Shown here: piece by piece, positions 1-5,390 of the stretch
Position numbering within the stretch: position 1 is the first letter of the stretch
Layout: each line of letters begins with the position of its first letter
NCBI GenBank assembly: GCA_027592975.1
Contig: JAQCJS010000053.1
Span: 1-6,754, forward strand
From: Chloroflexota bacterium
GTDB taxonomy: Bacteria; Chloroflexota; Dehalococcoidia; UBA2979
Direction of reading: 5' to 3'
Length of the DNA: 6,754 nucleotides
Notes under the pieces: model-generated
Told to the model about the DNA's origin: nothing
Seen by the model: the letters and a program-made list of their open reading frames with translations, nothing else
Databases searched by the model: none
Translations under genes and position numbers: made by a program

Positions 1-390
1 CGCGGCTTGGAGCGCCTCCAGCACCGGTTCCACCGCCGCGCCGAGGCCGAGGTCGGCGCGGCCGACGATCCCCGCGGCGACCCGCGCGGGGCCGTAAAGC
101 CCGCTGGCGCTCGCGGCGGCAATCCCCTGCACGTACTCCACCTCCCCGGCGCCGCGCAGCTCGGGCGGCCCGTCCGCGCGGTACATGGAGCGCGCTTCGA
201 TGAACACGGTGCCGCGAATGTTATGGCCGGAGGCGATGTCGTCCAGGATCTCGTGGAGCTGGTAGCGCTGGTAGGGGATGCGCGAGGCGCGGCGGTCCCA
301 GAAGTGGTGGTGCGGATCCATGATCGGCAGATCCGGCTCCAGCGCCTCCTCCGGCGTCAGGGCCAGCCAGTCCAGTCCCCCAAACGGCAT
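1..390 (-). CDS. Amidohydrolase (COG3618-type, TIM-barrel metal-dependent hydrolase), N-terminal 130 residues, cut by window edge
   Basis: Reading the minus strand from the ATG at 390 gives an open frame of exactly 130 codons to the window edge, so the C-terminal half or more is outside. Residues 22-32 read PIMDPHHHFWD. This is the N-terminal metal-ligand HxH motif (H27 and H29) of amidohydrolase-2 family enzymes at the end of strand beta-1. Residues further in (GHNIRGTVFIEARSMYR and then a VEYVQGIAAASASG stretch) match my memory of the COG3618 group, which includes lactonases and other hydrolases of about 300-340 residues. The start is supported by GGGAG (plus-strand positions 397-401) six bases upstream. 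It is divergent from the aldo/keto reductase across 167 bp, suggesting a shared control region. The family call is firm; the substrate (lactone, hydroxyacid ester or other) is unknown. The remaining catalytic residues are outside the window. Confidence 0.9.
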   Translation of the reverse strand, partial: MPFGGLDWLALTPEEALEPDLPIMDPHHHFWDRRASRIPYQRYQLHEILDDIASGHNIRGTVFIEARSMYRADGPPELRGAGEVEYVQGIAAASASGLYGPARVAAGIVGRADLGLGAAVEPVLEALQAA

Positions 391-433
391 CGCACGCTCC
401 CGTCTCCCGCTCTCCGAGTTCGCGCCACTCTGC

Positions 434-460
434 GCCGATCCTCGGCCCCTCGCAAGGGGG
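434..460. other. Two small adjacent inverted repeats in the divergent intergenic region
   Basis: Positions 434-446 form a 5-bp stem with a 3-base loop (GCCGA TCC TCGGC). Positions 447-460 form a second 5-bp stem with a 4-base loop (CCCCT CGCA AGGGG). They lie between the amidohydrolase start and the candidate -35 box at 467. They could be operator half-sites for a regulator of the divergent pair. At this GC content, short inverted repeats also arise by chance. Neither has a T-tract, so they are not terminators. Confidence 0.25.
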
Positions 461-466
461 GCGCGG

Positions 467-496
467 CTGACACGCCGTAGCACCGCGGGTTAGCAT
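467..496 (+). promoter_or_regulatory. Candidate sigma-70-type promoter for the rightward oxidoreductase genes
   Basis: CTGACA at 467-472 matches the -35 consensus TTGACA at five of six bases. TAGCAT at 491-496 keeps the key T, A, A and T of the -10 consensus at positions 1, 2, 5 and 6. The spacer is 18 nt. Transcription would begin near 503, leaving a leader of about 55 nt before the aldo/keto reductase ATG at 558. This is the best promoter match I can find in the window. It is a visual call with no mapped transcript start. Confidence 0.5.
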
Positions 497-557
497 GCGG
501 GCCCCAACACCACAGCACGCACGATCGCGGGCAGGCCCGCGCGAACGAGGAGTCTCG

Positions 558-1505
558 ATGGAATACCGACAGCTCGGCCGCTCCGGCCTGCAGGTCTCCG
601 TGATTAGCCTGGGCACCAACCAGTTCGGCAGCCCGGTGGACGCCGCCGGCACGAAGACGATCATGGACGCCGCGCTGGAGTCCGGCATCAACTTCGTGGA
701 CACCGCGGACGGCTACGGCGGCGGCAAGTCCGAGGAGTACATCGGCAAGGCGATCAAGGACAAGCGCTACGACTGGATCGTCATGTCCAAGTTCGGCAAC
801 TACCCCATGGGGGACGGCGGCCCGAACAAGCGCGGCAACTCGCGCGGCTACCTGCGCAAGGCGCTCACCGGCACCCTGAAGCGCCTGGACACGGACTACC
901 TGGACGTCTACCTCTTCCACCGTCCCGACCTGACCACGCCGATCGACGAGCAGATGTCGGCGATGAACGAGGTCGTCCAGGAGGGCCTGGTCCGTTACGT
1001 GGGCTGCTCCAACTGGGCCGGGTGGCAGATCGCGGCGGCGAACGAGACGGCGGATCGCCGCGGCTGGACGCCCTTCGTCGCCTCGCAGCCGGCGTACAGC
1101 CTGATGAACCGCGGCATCGAGGGCGAGCACATGGACGCGTGCGCCTCGTACGGACTCGGGCTGACCACGTTCTCGTCGCTCGCGGGCGGCTTCCTCACGG
1201 GAAAGCACCGCCGCGGCCAGGCGCCAGTGGCGGACACGCGCGTCGCGCGCAACCCGCGCGCGGGCGAGACGCTGCTGACGGACGCGAACTTCGACAAGCT
1301 GGAGGCGTAGGAGGCGATCGCGAAGGACGCCGGGATCACCATGACGGAGCTGGCGCTGGGCTGGGTCGCCGCGCACCCCGTGGTCTCCTCCGTCATCTGC
1401 GGCGCGACCGGTCCCCAGCAGGTGCAGGAGAACGCGAAGGTTGCCGAGGCGATCGCGAAGATCACCCCGGACGTCATGGCGGCGATCGACCAGACCAGCA
1501 GGTAG
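558..1505 (+). pseudogene. Aldo/keto reductase interrupted by an in-frame amber codon at 1308-1310
   Basis: This encodes an NADPH-dependent aldo/keto reductase of the potassium-channel beta-subunit-like branch, which reduces carbonyls in the cytoplasm. The ATG at 558 has GAGGAG at 547-552, five bases upstream, and the product starts MEYRQLGRSGLQVS as family members do. The catalytic tetrad is visible: D48, Y53, K78 and H121 (in LYLFHRPD-like context, YLFHRPD). Codon 251 is TAG. The same frame then continues for 64 sense codons to a second TAG at 1503-1505. That tail is family-like: helix EAIAKDAGITMTELALGWV, then SSVICGATGPQQVQEN, the NADPH 2'-phosphate loop. Without the tail, the 250-residue product would lack strand beta-8 and cofactor contacts and is probably inactive. 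No frameshift is needed; a single base change (from a TTG, TGG, TAC, CAG or AAG-type codon) explains it. It could be a recent nonsense mutation, a sequence error or leaky readthrough. The nearest in-frame restart, ATG at 1341, has no ribosome site. Confidence 0.85.
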
Positions 1506-1531
1506 GGGCATCCTGAGGCGCCGGCCGCGGC

Positions 1532-1558
1532 CATGCCGGGAAGGAGATCCCGGGCATG
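1532..1558 (+). promoter_or_regulatory. Hairpin enclosing an alternative Shine-Dalgarno and start codon of the dehydrogenase
   Basis: CATGCCGGGA at 1532-1541 pairs with TCCCGGGCATG at 1548-1558, leaving one bulged G at 1552 and a 6-base loop AGGAGA. Ten base pairs, mostly GC, make it stable. AAGGAG (1541-1546) sits in the loop, and an in-frame ATG (1556-1558) forms the foot of the 3' arm. The upstream start of the next gene would thus be hidden in RNA structure, which favours the start at 1625. There is no T-tract after it, so it is not an ordinary intrinsic terminator. A regulatory role or an attenuating fold is inference. A perfect 10-bp palindrome GGCCGCGGCC (1523-1532) abuts it. Confidence 0.4.
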
Positions 1559-1624
1559 ACCGCCGGACCGGGACGCTTCACCATGCCCGCCACGCCAGCA
1601 ACCGGATCCGCGAAGGAGCAGGCC

Positions 1625-2608
1625 ATGAAGATCGCGATCATCGATGACTACCAGGACGTCTTCCCGACGCTGGGCAACTTCCACCGCCTGAAGGATCACC
1701 AGGTGGTGACGTTCAGCGAGCCGGAACGAGACGTGGATCGGCTGGTCGAGAAGATCAGGGACTGCGACGCGGTGGTGCTCACCCAGCAGCGCACCTGGTT
1801 CCCGCGCTCGCTGATCGAGCGGCTGCCGAACCTGAAGCTGATCTGTCAGACCGGCGGCACCGCGCACATCGACCTCGATGCGTGCACGGAGTACGGCATC
1901 GTCATCTCCGCGGGCGGCGGGCCGCGCGTGGGTGGCGGGCCGAACGACACCGCGGCGATCGCGTGGTCGCTCATCCTGTCGTCGCTGCGGCACATCCCGC
2001 GGGAGGTCGCTGCGCTGAAGGCGGGCGTCTGGCAGACGACGCTGGGGACGAGCCTGTTCGGCAAGACGCTGGGCATTTACGCGCTCGGCAACATCGGCGG
2101 CGTGGTCGCCGCGGCCGGCAAGGCGTTCGAGATGGACGTGCTGTGCTGGGGGCGGGACGCCTCGCTCCGCCGCGCCGAGCAACTCGGCTACGAGGTCGCC
2201 GCGCGCCGCGAGGCGTTCTTCGAGCGATCGGACGTGATCTCGCTACACCTCCCGCTAAACGCGGAGACGCGCGGCATCGTCACGGCCGCCGACCTGGGGC
2301 GGATGAAGCCGACGGCGCTGATCGTGAACACGAGCCGCGCCGGGCTGATCGAGGAGGGCGCGCTGGAGGCGGCGCTGAAGCAGGGCCGGCCGGGCTTCGC
2401 GGGCGTGGACGTGTTCGAGGAGGAGCCGGTGCTGAACGCCGATCACCCCCTGTTGCACATGGACAACGTGGTCGCGACGCCCCACCTCGGCTACGTCACC
2501 CGCGAGCGCTACGAGGTGTTCTACGAGGCGACGATCGACCAGGCGCTGGCGTTCGCCGCGGGCGAGCCGATCCTGGTGCAGAACCCGGACGTGCTGAAGC
2601 GCGGCTAG
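1625..2608 (+). CDS. D-2-hydroxyacid dehydrogenase family protein (NAD(P)-dependent)
   Basis: This 327-residue cytoplasmic oxidoreductase would interconvert a 2-oxoacid and a D-2-hydroxyacid with NAD(P)H. The start MKIAIIDDYQD begins directly on the first beta strand, and AAGGAG at 1613-1618 lies six bases upstream. An in-frame ATG at 1556 also has AAGGAG, but it would add 23 low-complexity residues unlike the family. The substrate-domain signature QTGGTAHIDLDA is at 75-86. The cofactor-binding Rossmann loop is at 149-159 (LGIYALGNIGG), with Ala153 where the first Gly of GxGxxG normally sits. The catalytic residues are visible: R238 in NTSRAGLIEEGAL, E267 in DVFEEEP and H287 in TPHLGYVTRE. 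There is no ACT or other regulatory domain, so it is not a full-length SerA of the long type. It lies 119 bp after the aldo/keto reductase and 69 bp before the quinone oxidoreductase, likely co-transcribed with one or both. The substrate cannot be told. Confidence 0.93.
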   Translation: MKIAIIDDYQDVFPTLGNFHRLKDHQVVTFSEPERDVDRLVEKIRDCDAVVLTQQRTWFPRSLIERLPNLKLICQTGGTAHIDLDACTEYGIVISAGGGPRVGGGPNDTAAIAWSLILSSLRHIPREVAALKAGVWQTTLGTSLFGKTLGIYALGNIGGVVAAAGKAFEMDVLCWGRDASLRRAEQLGYEVAARREAFFERSDVISLHLPLNAETRGIVTAADLGRMKPTALIVNTSRAGLIEEGALEAALKQGRPGFAGVDVFEEEPVLNADHPLLHMDNVVATPHLGYVTRERYEVFYEATIDQALAFAAGEPILVQNPDVLKRG

Positions 2609-2621
2609 CATGCGATAGGAT
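2594..2621 (+). promoter_or_regulatory. Weak candidate promoter in front of the quinone oxidoreductase
   Basis: TAGGAT at 2616-2621 is a good -10 match and lies 56 bp before the ATG at 2678. The possible -35, CTGAAG at 2594-2599 (16-nt spacer), matches only three of six bases and falls inside the 3' end of the dehydrogenase gene. TAGGAT is also the core of a small inverted repeat GCGAT AGG ATCGC (2612-2624 region), so a repressor could act here. An internal promoter is possible, but read-through from upstream is equally likely. Confidence 0.2.
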
Positions 2622-2677
2622 CGCGCCGATACGAAGACAACATCCGCGCGGTCGCGCGCGACAGGGAGCGGGACATC

Positions 2678-3616
2678 ATGCGAGGCATCGGGGTCATCGA
2701 GTTCGGCGGGCCGGAAGTGCTGCAGGTCGTGGATCTCCCGGAGGAGCCGCTGGGGCCGGGGCAGGTGCGCGTGCGTGTGCACGCGGCCACGGTGAACCCC
2801 ACAGACACCTACCTGCGCAACGGCTCCCGCCGCGAGGCGCTGAAGGACGTGCCCCCGCCCCACGTGCCGGGCATGGATGCGGCCGGCGTGATCGCGGAGA
2901 TCGGCCCGGACACCTCCACCGACCTGAAGGTCGGCGACGCCGTCATGGCGATGGTCGTGCCCGCGGCGGCACACGGGGCGTACCGCGAGAGCATCGTGCT
3001 GTCGGCGGACTCGGTCGTGCGTGCGCCGGCGGGCGTCGGGCACGTTGAGGCGTCCACGCTGCCGATGAACGGACTGACGGCACGGCAGTCGCTGGACCAG
3101 CTCGCGCTGCAGCCCGGACAGACGATCGCGGTGACGGGTGCGGCCGGCGCGTACGGCGGCTACGTGGTTCAGCTGGCAAAGACGGACGGCCTGCGCGTGA
3201 TCGCGGACGCCGCCCCCGCGGACGAGGCGCTGGTGAAGGGCCTGGGCGCCGACATCGTTGTGCCGCGCGGCGACGACATCGCGGAGCAGATCCGGAAGGT
3301 CGCGCCGGACGGCGTGGACGGCCTGGCGGACGGATCGTTCCAGAGCGAGCGCGCGGTGGGTGCCGTGCGTGACGGCGGCGCGTTCGCCTCGGTGCGCGGC
3401 TGGGCCGGGACGGGCGAGCGAGGGATCACGTTCCACATGACCGGAGTTCGCAACTACGACCACCGCGCGGATCTGCTGGACGTGCTGCGGCAGCGCGTGG
3501 AGTCCGGTGCGGTGACGCTGCGCGTCGCCGGTACGTACCCGCCGGAGCAGGCAGCCGAGGCGCACCGCCGGCTGGAGGGGCACGGCGTCCGGGGCCGGCT
3601 GGTGATCACCTTCTAG
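2678..3616 (+). CDS. NADPH:quinone oxidoreductase-like, zinc-free MDR family alcohol dehydrogenase
   Basis: This 312-residue cytoplasmic medium-chain dehydrogenase/reductase of the quinone oxidoreductase group would be an NADPH-dependent reducer of quinones or enones. The N-terminal GroES-like domain runs over about residues 1-120, including FGGPEVLQVVDLPEEP (9-24), the ATVNPTDTYLRNG stretch (37-49) and the PHVPGMDAAGVI segment (61-72). The NAD(P)-binding Rossmann motif VTGAAGAYGG is at 152-161 (A-A-G-x-x-G type). The C-terminal LEGHGVRGRLVITF matches the usual end of these enzymes (typically 310-340 residues). The structural-zinc cysteines and the catalytic zinc ligands of classical alcohol dehydrogenases are absent, which is why I call it zinc-free. 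AGGGAG at 2663-2668 lies nine bases before the ATG. It follows the dehydrogenase by 69 bp on the same strand, so the two may form an operon ending at the hairpin at 3654-3679. The physiological substrate is unknown. Confidence 0.92.
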   Translation: MRGIGVIEFGGPEVLQVVDLPEEPLGPGQVRVRVHAATVNPTDTYLRNGSRREALKDVPPPHVPGMDAAGVIAEIGPDTSTDLKVGDAVMAMVVPAAAHGAYRESIVLSADSVVRAPAGVGHVEASTLPMNGLTARQSLDQLALQPGQTIAVTGAAGAYGGYVVQLAKTDGLRVIADAAPADEALVKGLGADIVVPRGDDIAEQIRKVAPDGVDGLADGSFQSERAVGAVRDGGAFASVRGWAGTGERGITFHMTGVRNYDHRADLLDVLRQRVESGAVTLRVAGTYPPEQAAEAHRRLEGHGVRGRLVITF

Positions 3617-3627
3617 CGCGGCACGCA

Positions 3628-3655
3628 CGCGCCGCACGAAGCGCGCCGCACGAAG
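3628..3655 (+). repeat. Perfect 14-bp tandem duplication
   Basis: CGCGCCGCACGAAG occurs at 3628-3641 and again immediately at 3642-3655 with no mismatch and no spacer. The second copy runs into the first bases of the terminator stem. It lies between two convergent genes, outside any coding sequence I accept. It is most simply a replication-slippage duplication. Confidence 0.85.
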
Positions 3656-3679
3656 AAGCCCGCCGAATGGCGGGCTTCT
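3654..3679. terminator. Intrinsic-type hairpin between convergent genes, probably bidirectional
   Basis: AGAAGCCCGCC (3654-3664) pairs perfectly with GGCGGGCTTCT (3669-3679) around a GAAT loop, giving an 11-bp stem. On the plus strand it is followed by CTGTGTCT, and on the minus strand by TCGTGCGG. Both tails are only moderately T-rich when the TTCT of the stem is included. It lies 38 bp after the quinone oxidoreductase stop and 56 bp beyond the stop of the convergent His-rich gene, the expected place for a shared terminator. Confidence 0.75.
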
Positions 3680-3734
3680 CTGTGTCTCGTCCGCGGCGTC
3701 CGGGTCGTCCGAGGCCAACCCGACGAGCGGGCCG

Positions 3735-4010
3735 CTAGTGCGACTCCGCCGGGGACGAGTGATCGTGGATGTGCGCCTCGTGATCGTGGTCGCGCTCCTC
3801 GTCCTCGCGGGAGTAGTCGTGCGAGTGAGTGAGCGTGCTGTGGTTGTGGCCGTGGGTGTGCCAGTAGGTGCGGTGCTCCCACTCGCCCATGACCATCCCG
3901 TCGCGATGGTGGTGGGACACGTGGTAGTGGTCGTGCGCATGCACGACCTCCTCGTGCGTGTGGGTGGGCTCATCGCCGGCTTCGGCGCGCTGTCGAGTCT
4001 CTTCAACCAT
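3735..4010 (-). CDS. Histidine-rich small protein (91 aa, 22 His), probable metal-binding protein
   Basis: Reading the minus strand from the ATG at 4010 gives MVEETRQRAEAGDEPTHTHE and so on to TAG at 3735-3737. The start is fixed by AGGAGG (plus positions 4017-4022) six bases upstream. An in-frame ATG at 4085 would only add Arg-rich residues without such a site. Histidines are at 17, 19, 24, 26, 28, 30, 33-35, 46, 51, 53, 55, 57, 62, 64, 75, 77, 80, 82, 84 and 91, often as HxH. A central block (EWEHRTYWHTHGHNH, 43-57) with aromatic residues looks folded rather than purely repetitive, and acidic runs (SREDEERDHDHE) follow. There is no signal peptide, membrane segment or cysteine, so it is probably cytoplasmic. 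Binding of zinc, nickel or another transition metal is inference from the His content. I vaguely recall similar short His-rich hypothetical proteins in high-GC bacteria but can name no family. It is convergent with the quinone oxidoreductase and divergent from the transporter. Confidence 0.8.
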   Translation of the reverse strand: MVEETRQRAEAGDEPTHTHEEVVHAHDHYHVSHHHRDGMVMGEWEHRTYWHTHGHNHSTLTHSHDYSREDEERDHDHEAHIHDHSSPAESH

Positions 4011-4016
4011 GTGGGG

Positions 4017-4022
4017 CCTCCT
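4017..4022 (-). promoter_or_regulatory. Strong ribosome binding site of the His-rich gene
   Basis: The minus strand reads AGGAGG six bases before the ATG at 4010. This decides the start of the 91-residue product over the longer alternative from 4085 and is good evidence that the small gene is translated. Confidence 0.8.
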
Positions 4023-4039
4023 GTTCCCACTACTTTCGC

Positions 4040-4049
4040 GTGCGCGCAC
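4040..4049. promoter_or_regulatory. Perfect 10-bp palindrome in the divergent control region
   Basis: GTGCGCGCAC at 4040-4049 reads the same on both strands. It starts 30 bp upstream of the His-rich gene's ATG, near where its promoter should be, inside the 158-bp region shared with the transporter. It could be an operator. It is short and all alternating purine-pyrimidine, so chance is a real alternative. I found no convincing -35/-10 pair for either gene; TACCCT at 4138-4143 is a possible -10 for the transporter only. Confidence 0.25.
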
Positions 4050-4154
4050 CGGAGTCCCCTCAACAGAACGAGCGCGCCGTGGCACTTCCGCAACAACAAG
4101 ACACGCGGCGTCCGCACGTCCGTCCCCCGGATGGGATTACCCTCGCTCCACGCG

Positions 4155-4164
4155 AAGGAGGTGA
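4155..4164 (+). promoter_or_regulatory. Consensus-length Shine-Dalgarno that sets a GTG start
   Basis: AAGGAGGTGA is complementary to ten consecutive bases of the usual 16S rRNA 3' end. GGAGG (4157-4161) lies seven bases before the GTG at 4169 and ten before a second GTG at 4172. It fixes the transporter start at a GTG rather than at the upstream in-frame ATG at 4040 and implies efficient translation initiation. Confidence 0.85.
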
Positions 4165-4168
4165 CCGC

Positions 4169-5224
4169 GTGGTGCACGAGATCGTGGTGAGCCGCCGCGT
4201 GCAGCAGGTCGCCCTGGGCATCGCCGCCCTGCTGCTGCTGGTGCTGGCCGTGGTGGCCACACGCGCCGTCCAGATGCTCGTGGCCGGCGCCGCGATCGCG
4301 GTGTTGCTCTCCGCGCCGCTGGGCTGGTTGCGCCAGGTCCTGCCGAGGCGCGCGGCGCTGCCGGTCCTCCTCGCCTCGGTGCTGCTCACGGCCGCGCTCG
4401 CCCTCTACCTCGCCGTGCCGCTGCTGGCGCTGCAGGTCGGCCGGCTGATCGCGGATCTGCCCGCGCTGGTGGAGGCGGCGAACGCGCGCCTGGCGGCGAT
4501 CCTGGACGCGCTCGCCAGCCGAGGCCTTGCCACCAGTTCCACGGACGCGACGATCCGTACGCTTCAACAGGAATCGCTCGCTCGCCTCAGCGGGATGATC
4601 GGGGGCCTCGCGGCCCGGGGCGTCAGCGGCCTGCAGGCGATCGCGACGCTGTTCGTCTCCGTCCTGAGCGCGCTGTTCATCGCCGTGTACCTGCTGGTCG
4701 ATGCGCCACGGCTGCGGGAGGCGCTCGTCCGGCACGCGCCGGACGGCTACGCGGAGGACGCCGGGGCGCTGTGGGATCAGGCCGGCACCCAGCTGTCGCG
4801 CTACCTCACCAGCCTCGCGGTAGTGGCCGCCGTCCAGACGGTGGTGTCCTCCACGATTCTGTGGACGCTGGGCGTGCCCTACGCGATCGTGCTGGGGACG
4901 TGGATCGGGGCGACCTCCACGATCCCGTACATCGGCACGTGGTTCGGTGGCATCCCCGCGATCGGGGTGGCCGCCCTGCAGTCGCCGCTGACCGGCGCGG
5001 CGTTCTTCGGGCTGTTCTTCCTCTCCACCACAGTGATCGGCAACGTGATCACGCCCCGCCTCCAGGGGGCGGCGGTGAAGGTGCACCCCGTGCTCGTCCT
5101 GCTGTCCGTGATCGCTGCGGGCGAGGTGTTCGGGATCGTCGGGCTGTTCCTCGCCGTCCCCGCGCTCGCCGTGGGCCGCGTGCTGCTGGATTTCCTGAGG
5201 CAACGGGTGCGCATCCGGACCTGA
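4169..5224 (+). CDS. AI-2E family (UPF0118, YdiK/PerM-type) membrane transporter
   Basis: This 351-residue polytopic inner-membrane protein has the usual length for the AI-2E exporter family. Members have been linked to autoinducer-2 export, small-molecule efflux or Na+/H+ antiport. Hydrophobic segments are visible near residues 12-33, 35-52, 63-90, 152-178, 212-232, 236-270, 272-295 and 305-340. The long amphipathic stretch at 91-151 between the third and fourth segments is typical. Family signatures are IPYIGTWFGGIPAI (252-265), where the usual IPYIGP has Thr257 for Pro, NVITPRLQGAAVKVHPVLV (292-310) and GEVFGIVGLFLAVPALAV (318-335). The GTG start is chosen for its very strong ribosome site. 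The upstream ATG at 4040 would add 43 polar residues and overlap the control region. It is divergent from the His-rich gene and ends in TGA. The substrate cannot be inferred; an AI-2 role is not implied by the family name. Confidence 0.93.
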   Translation: MVHEIVVSRRVQQVALGIAALLLLVLAVVATRAVQMLVAGAAIAVLLSAPLGWLRQVLPRRAALPVLLASVLLTAALALYLAVPLLALQVGRLIADLPALVEAANARLAAILDALASRGLATSSTDATIRTLQQESLARLSGMIGGLAARGVSGLQAIATLFVSVLSALFIAVYLLVDAPRLREALVRHAPDGYAEDAGALWDQAGTQLSRYLTSLAVVAAVQTVVSSTILWTLGVPYAIVLGTWIGATSTIPYIGTWFGGIPAIGVAALQSPLTGAAFFGLFFLSTTVIGNVITPRLQGAAVKVHPVLVLLSVIAAGEVFGIVGLFLAVPALAVGRVLLDFLRQRVRIRT

Positions 5225-5390
5225 CTGGGAAGCCCCCGGCGGGCGCTCGATCACATCCCGGCACTGACGTTATGTACGGTTCTGGCACGTCCACGGCGGG
5301 CCGCGCGCTGTACCCTCAGCCTCGCAGGGCGGAAGGTGGAGGGCACGGCCCCCCCCCGATCGCACCCAGGCCGCCCGAAGGATCCACGCC
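5225..5390 (+). promoter_or_regulatory. Leader region of the helicase gene, with no gene of its own
   Basis: This is 166 bp between the transporter stop and the helicase ATG. TATGTA (5271-5276) and TACCCT (5311-5316) are possible -10 elements, but neither has a matching -35 at 16-18 nt. A run of nine C lies at 5349-5357. The helicase ribosome site is AAGGA at 5378-5382, eight bases before the ATG. No terminator with a T-tract is seen after the transporter, although a weak GC-rich fold is possible around 5230-5246. Confidence 0.3.

Noticed and set aside
1308..1310. Pyrrolysine or genome-wide amber recoding at the internal TAG
   Set aside because: TAG ends four other reading frames here in the normal position, and aldo/keto reductases do not use pyrrolysine. 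A mutation, error or leaky readthrough is simpler.
1532..1558. Intrinsic terminator after the aldo/keto reductase
   Set aside because: The stem is strong, but the bases that follow (ACCGCCGG) have no T-tract.
357..2182. Long minus-strand open frames (357-1511 and 995-2182)
   Set aside because: They are shadows of the aldo/keto reductase and dehydrogenase; the products are low-complexity Arg/Ala/Val-rich and lack ribosome sites that I can see.
1882..3048. A 388-codon plus-strand frame overlapping the dehydrogenase and quinone oxidoreductase
   Set aside because: It is the alternative reading frame of two well-supported genes, with a Gly/Arg/Ala-only composition.
4040..4168. Extended N-terminus of the transporter from the ATG at 4040
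   Set aside because: The extra 43 residues are polar and unlike the family, there is no ribosome site before 4040, and AAGGAGGTGA sits ideally before the GTG at 4169.
2255..5254. A 999-codon open frame on the minus strand
   Set aside because: It lies antisense to the dehydrogenase end, the quinone oxidoreductase and the transporter, all with clear family motifs. Its product is Arg/His/Gln-rich with no domain. Long antisense frames are expected at this GC content.
5283..5289. TGGCACG as a sigma-54 -24 element before the helicase
   Set aside because: The required TTGC-type -12 element does not follow at the right spacing; the sequence there is CGGCG.
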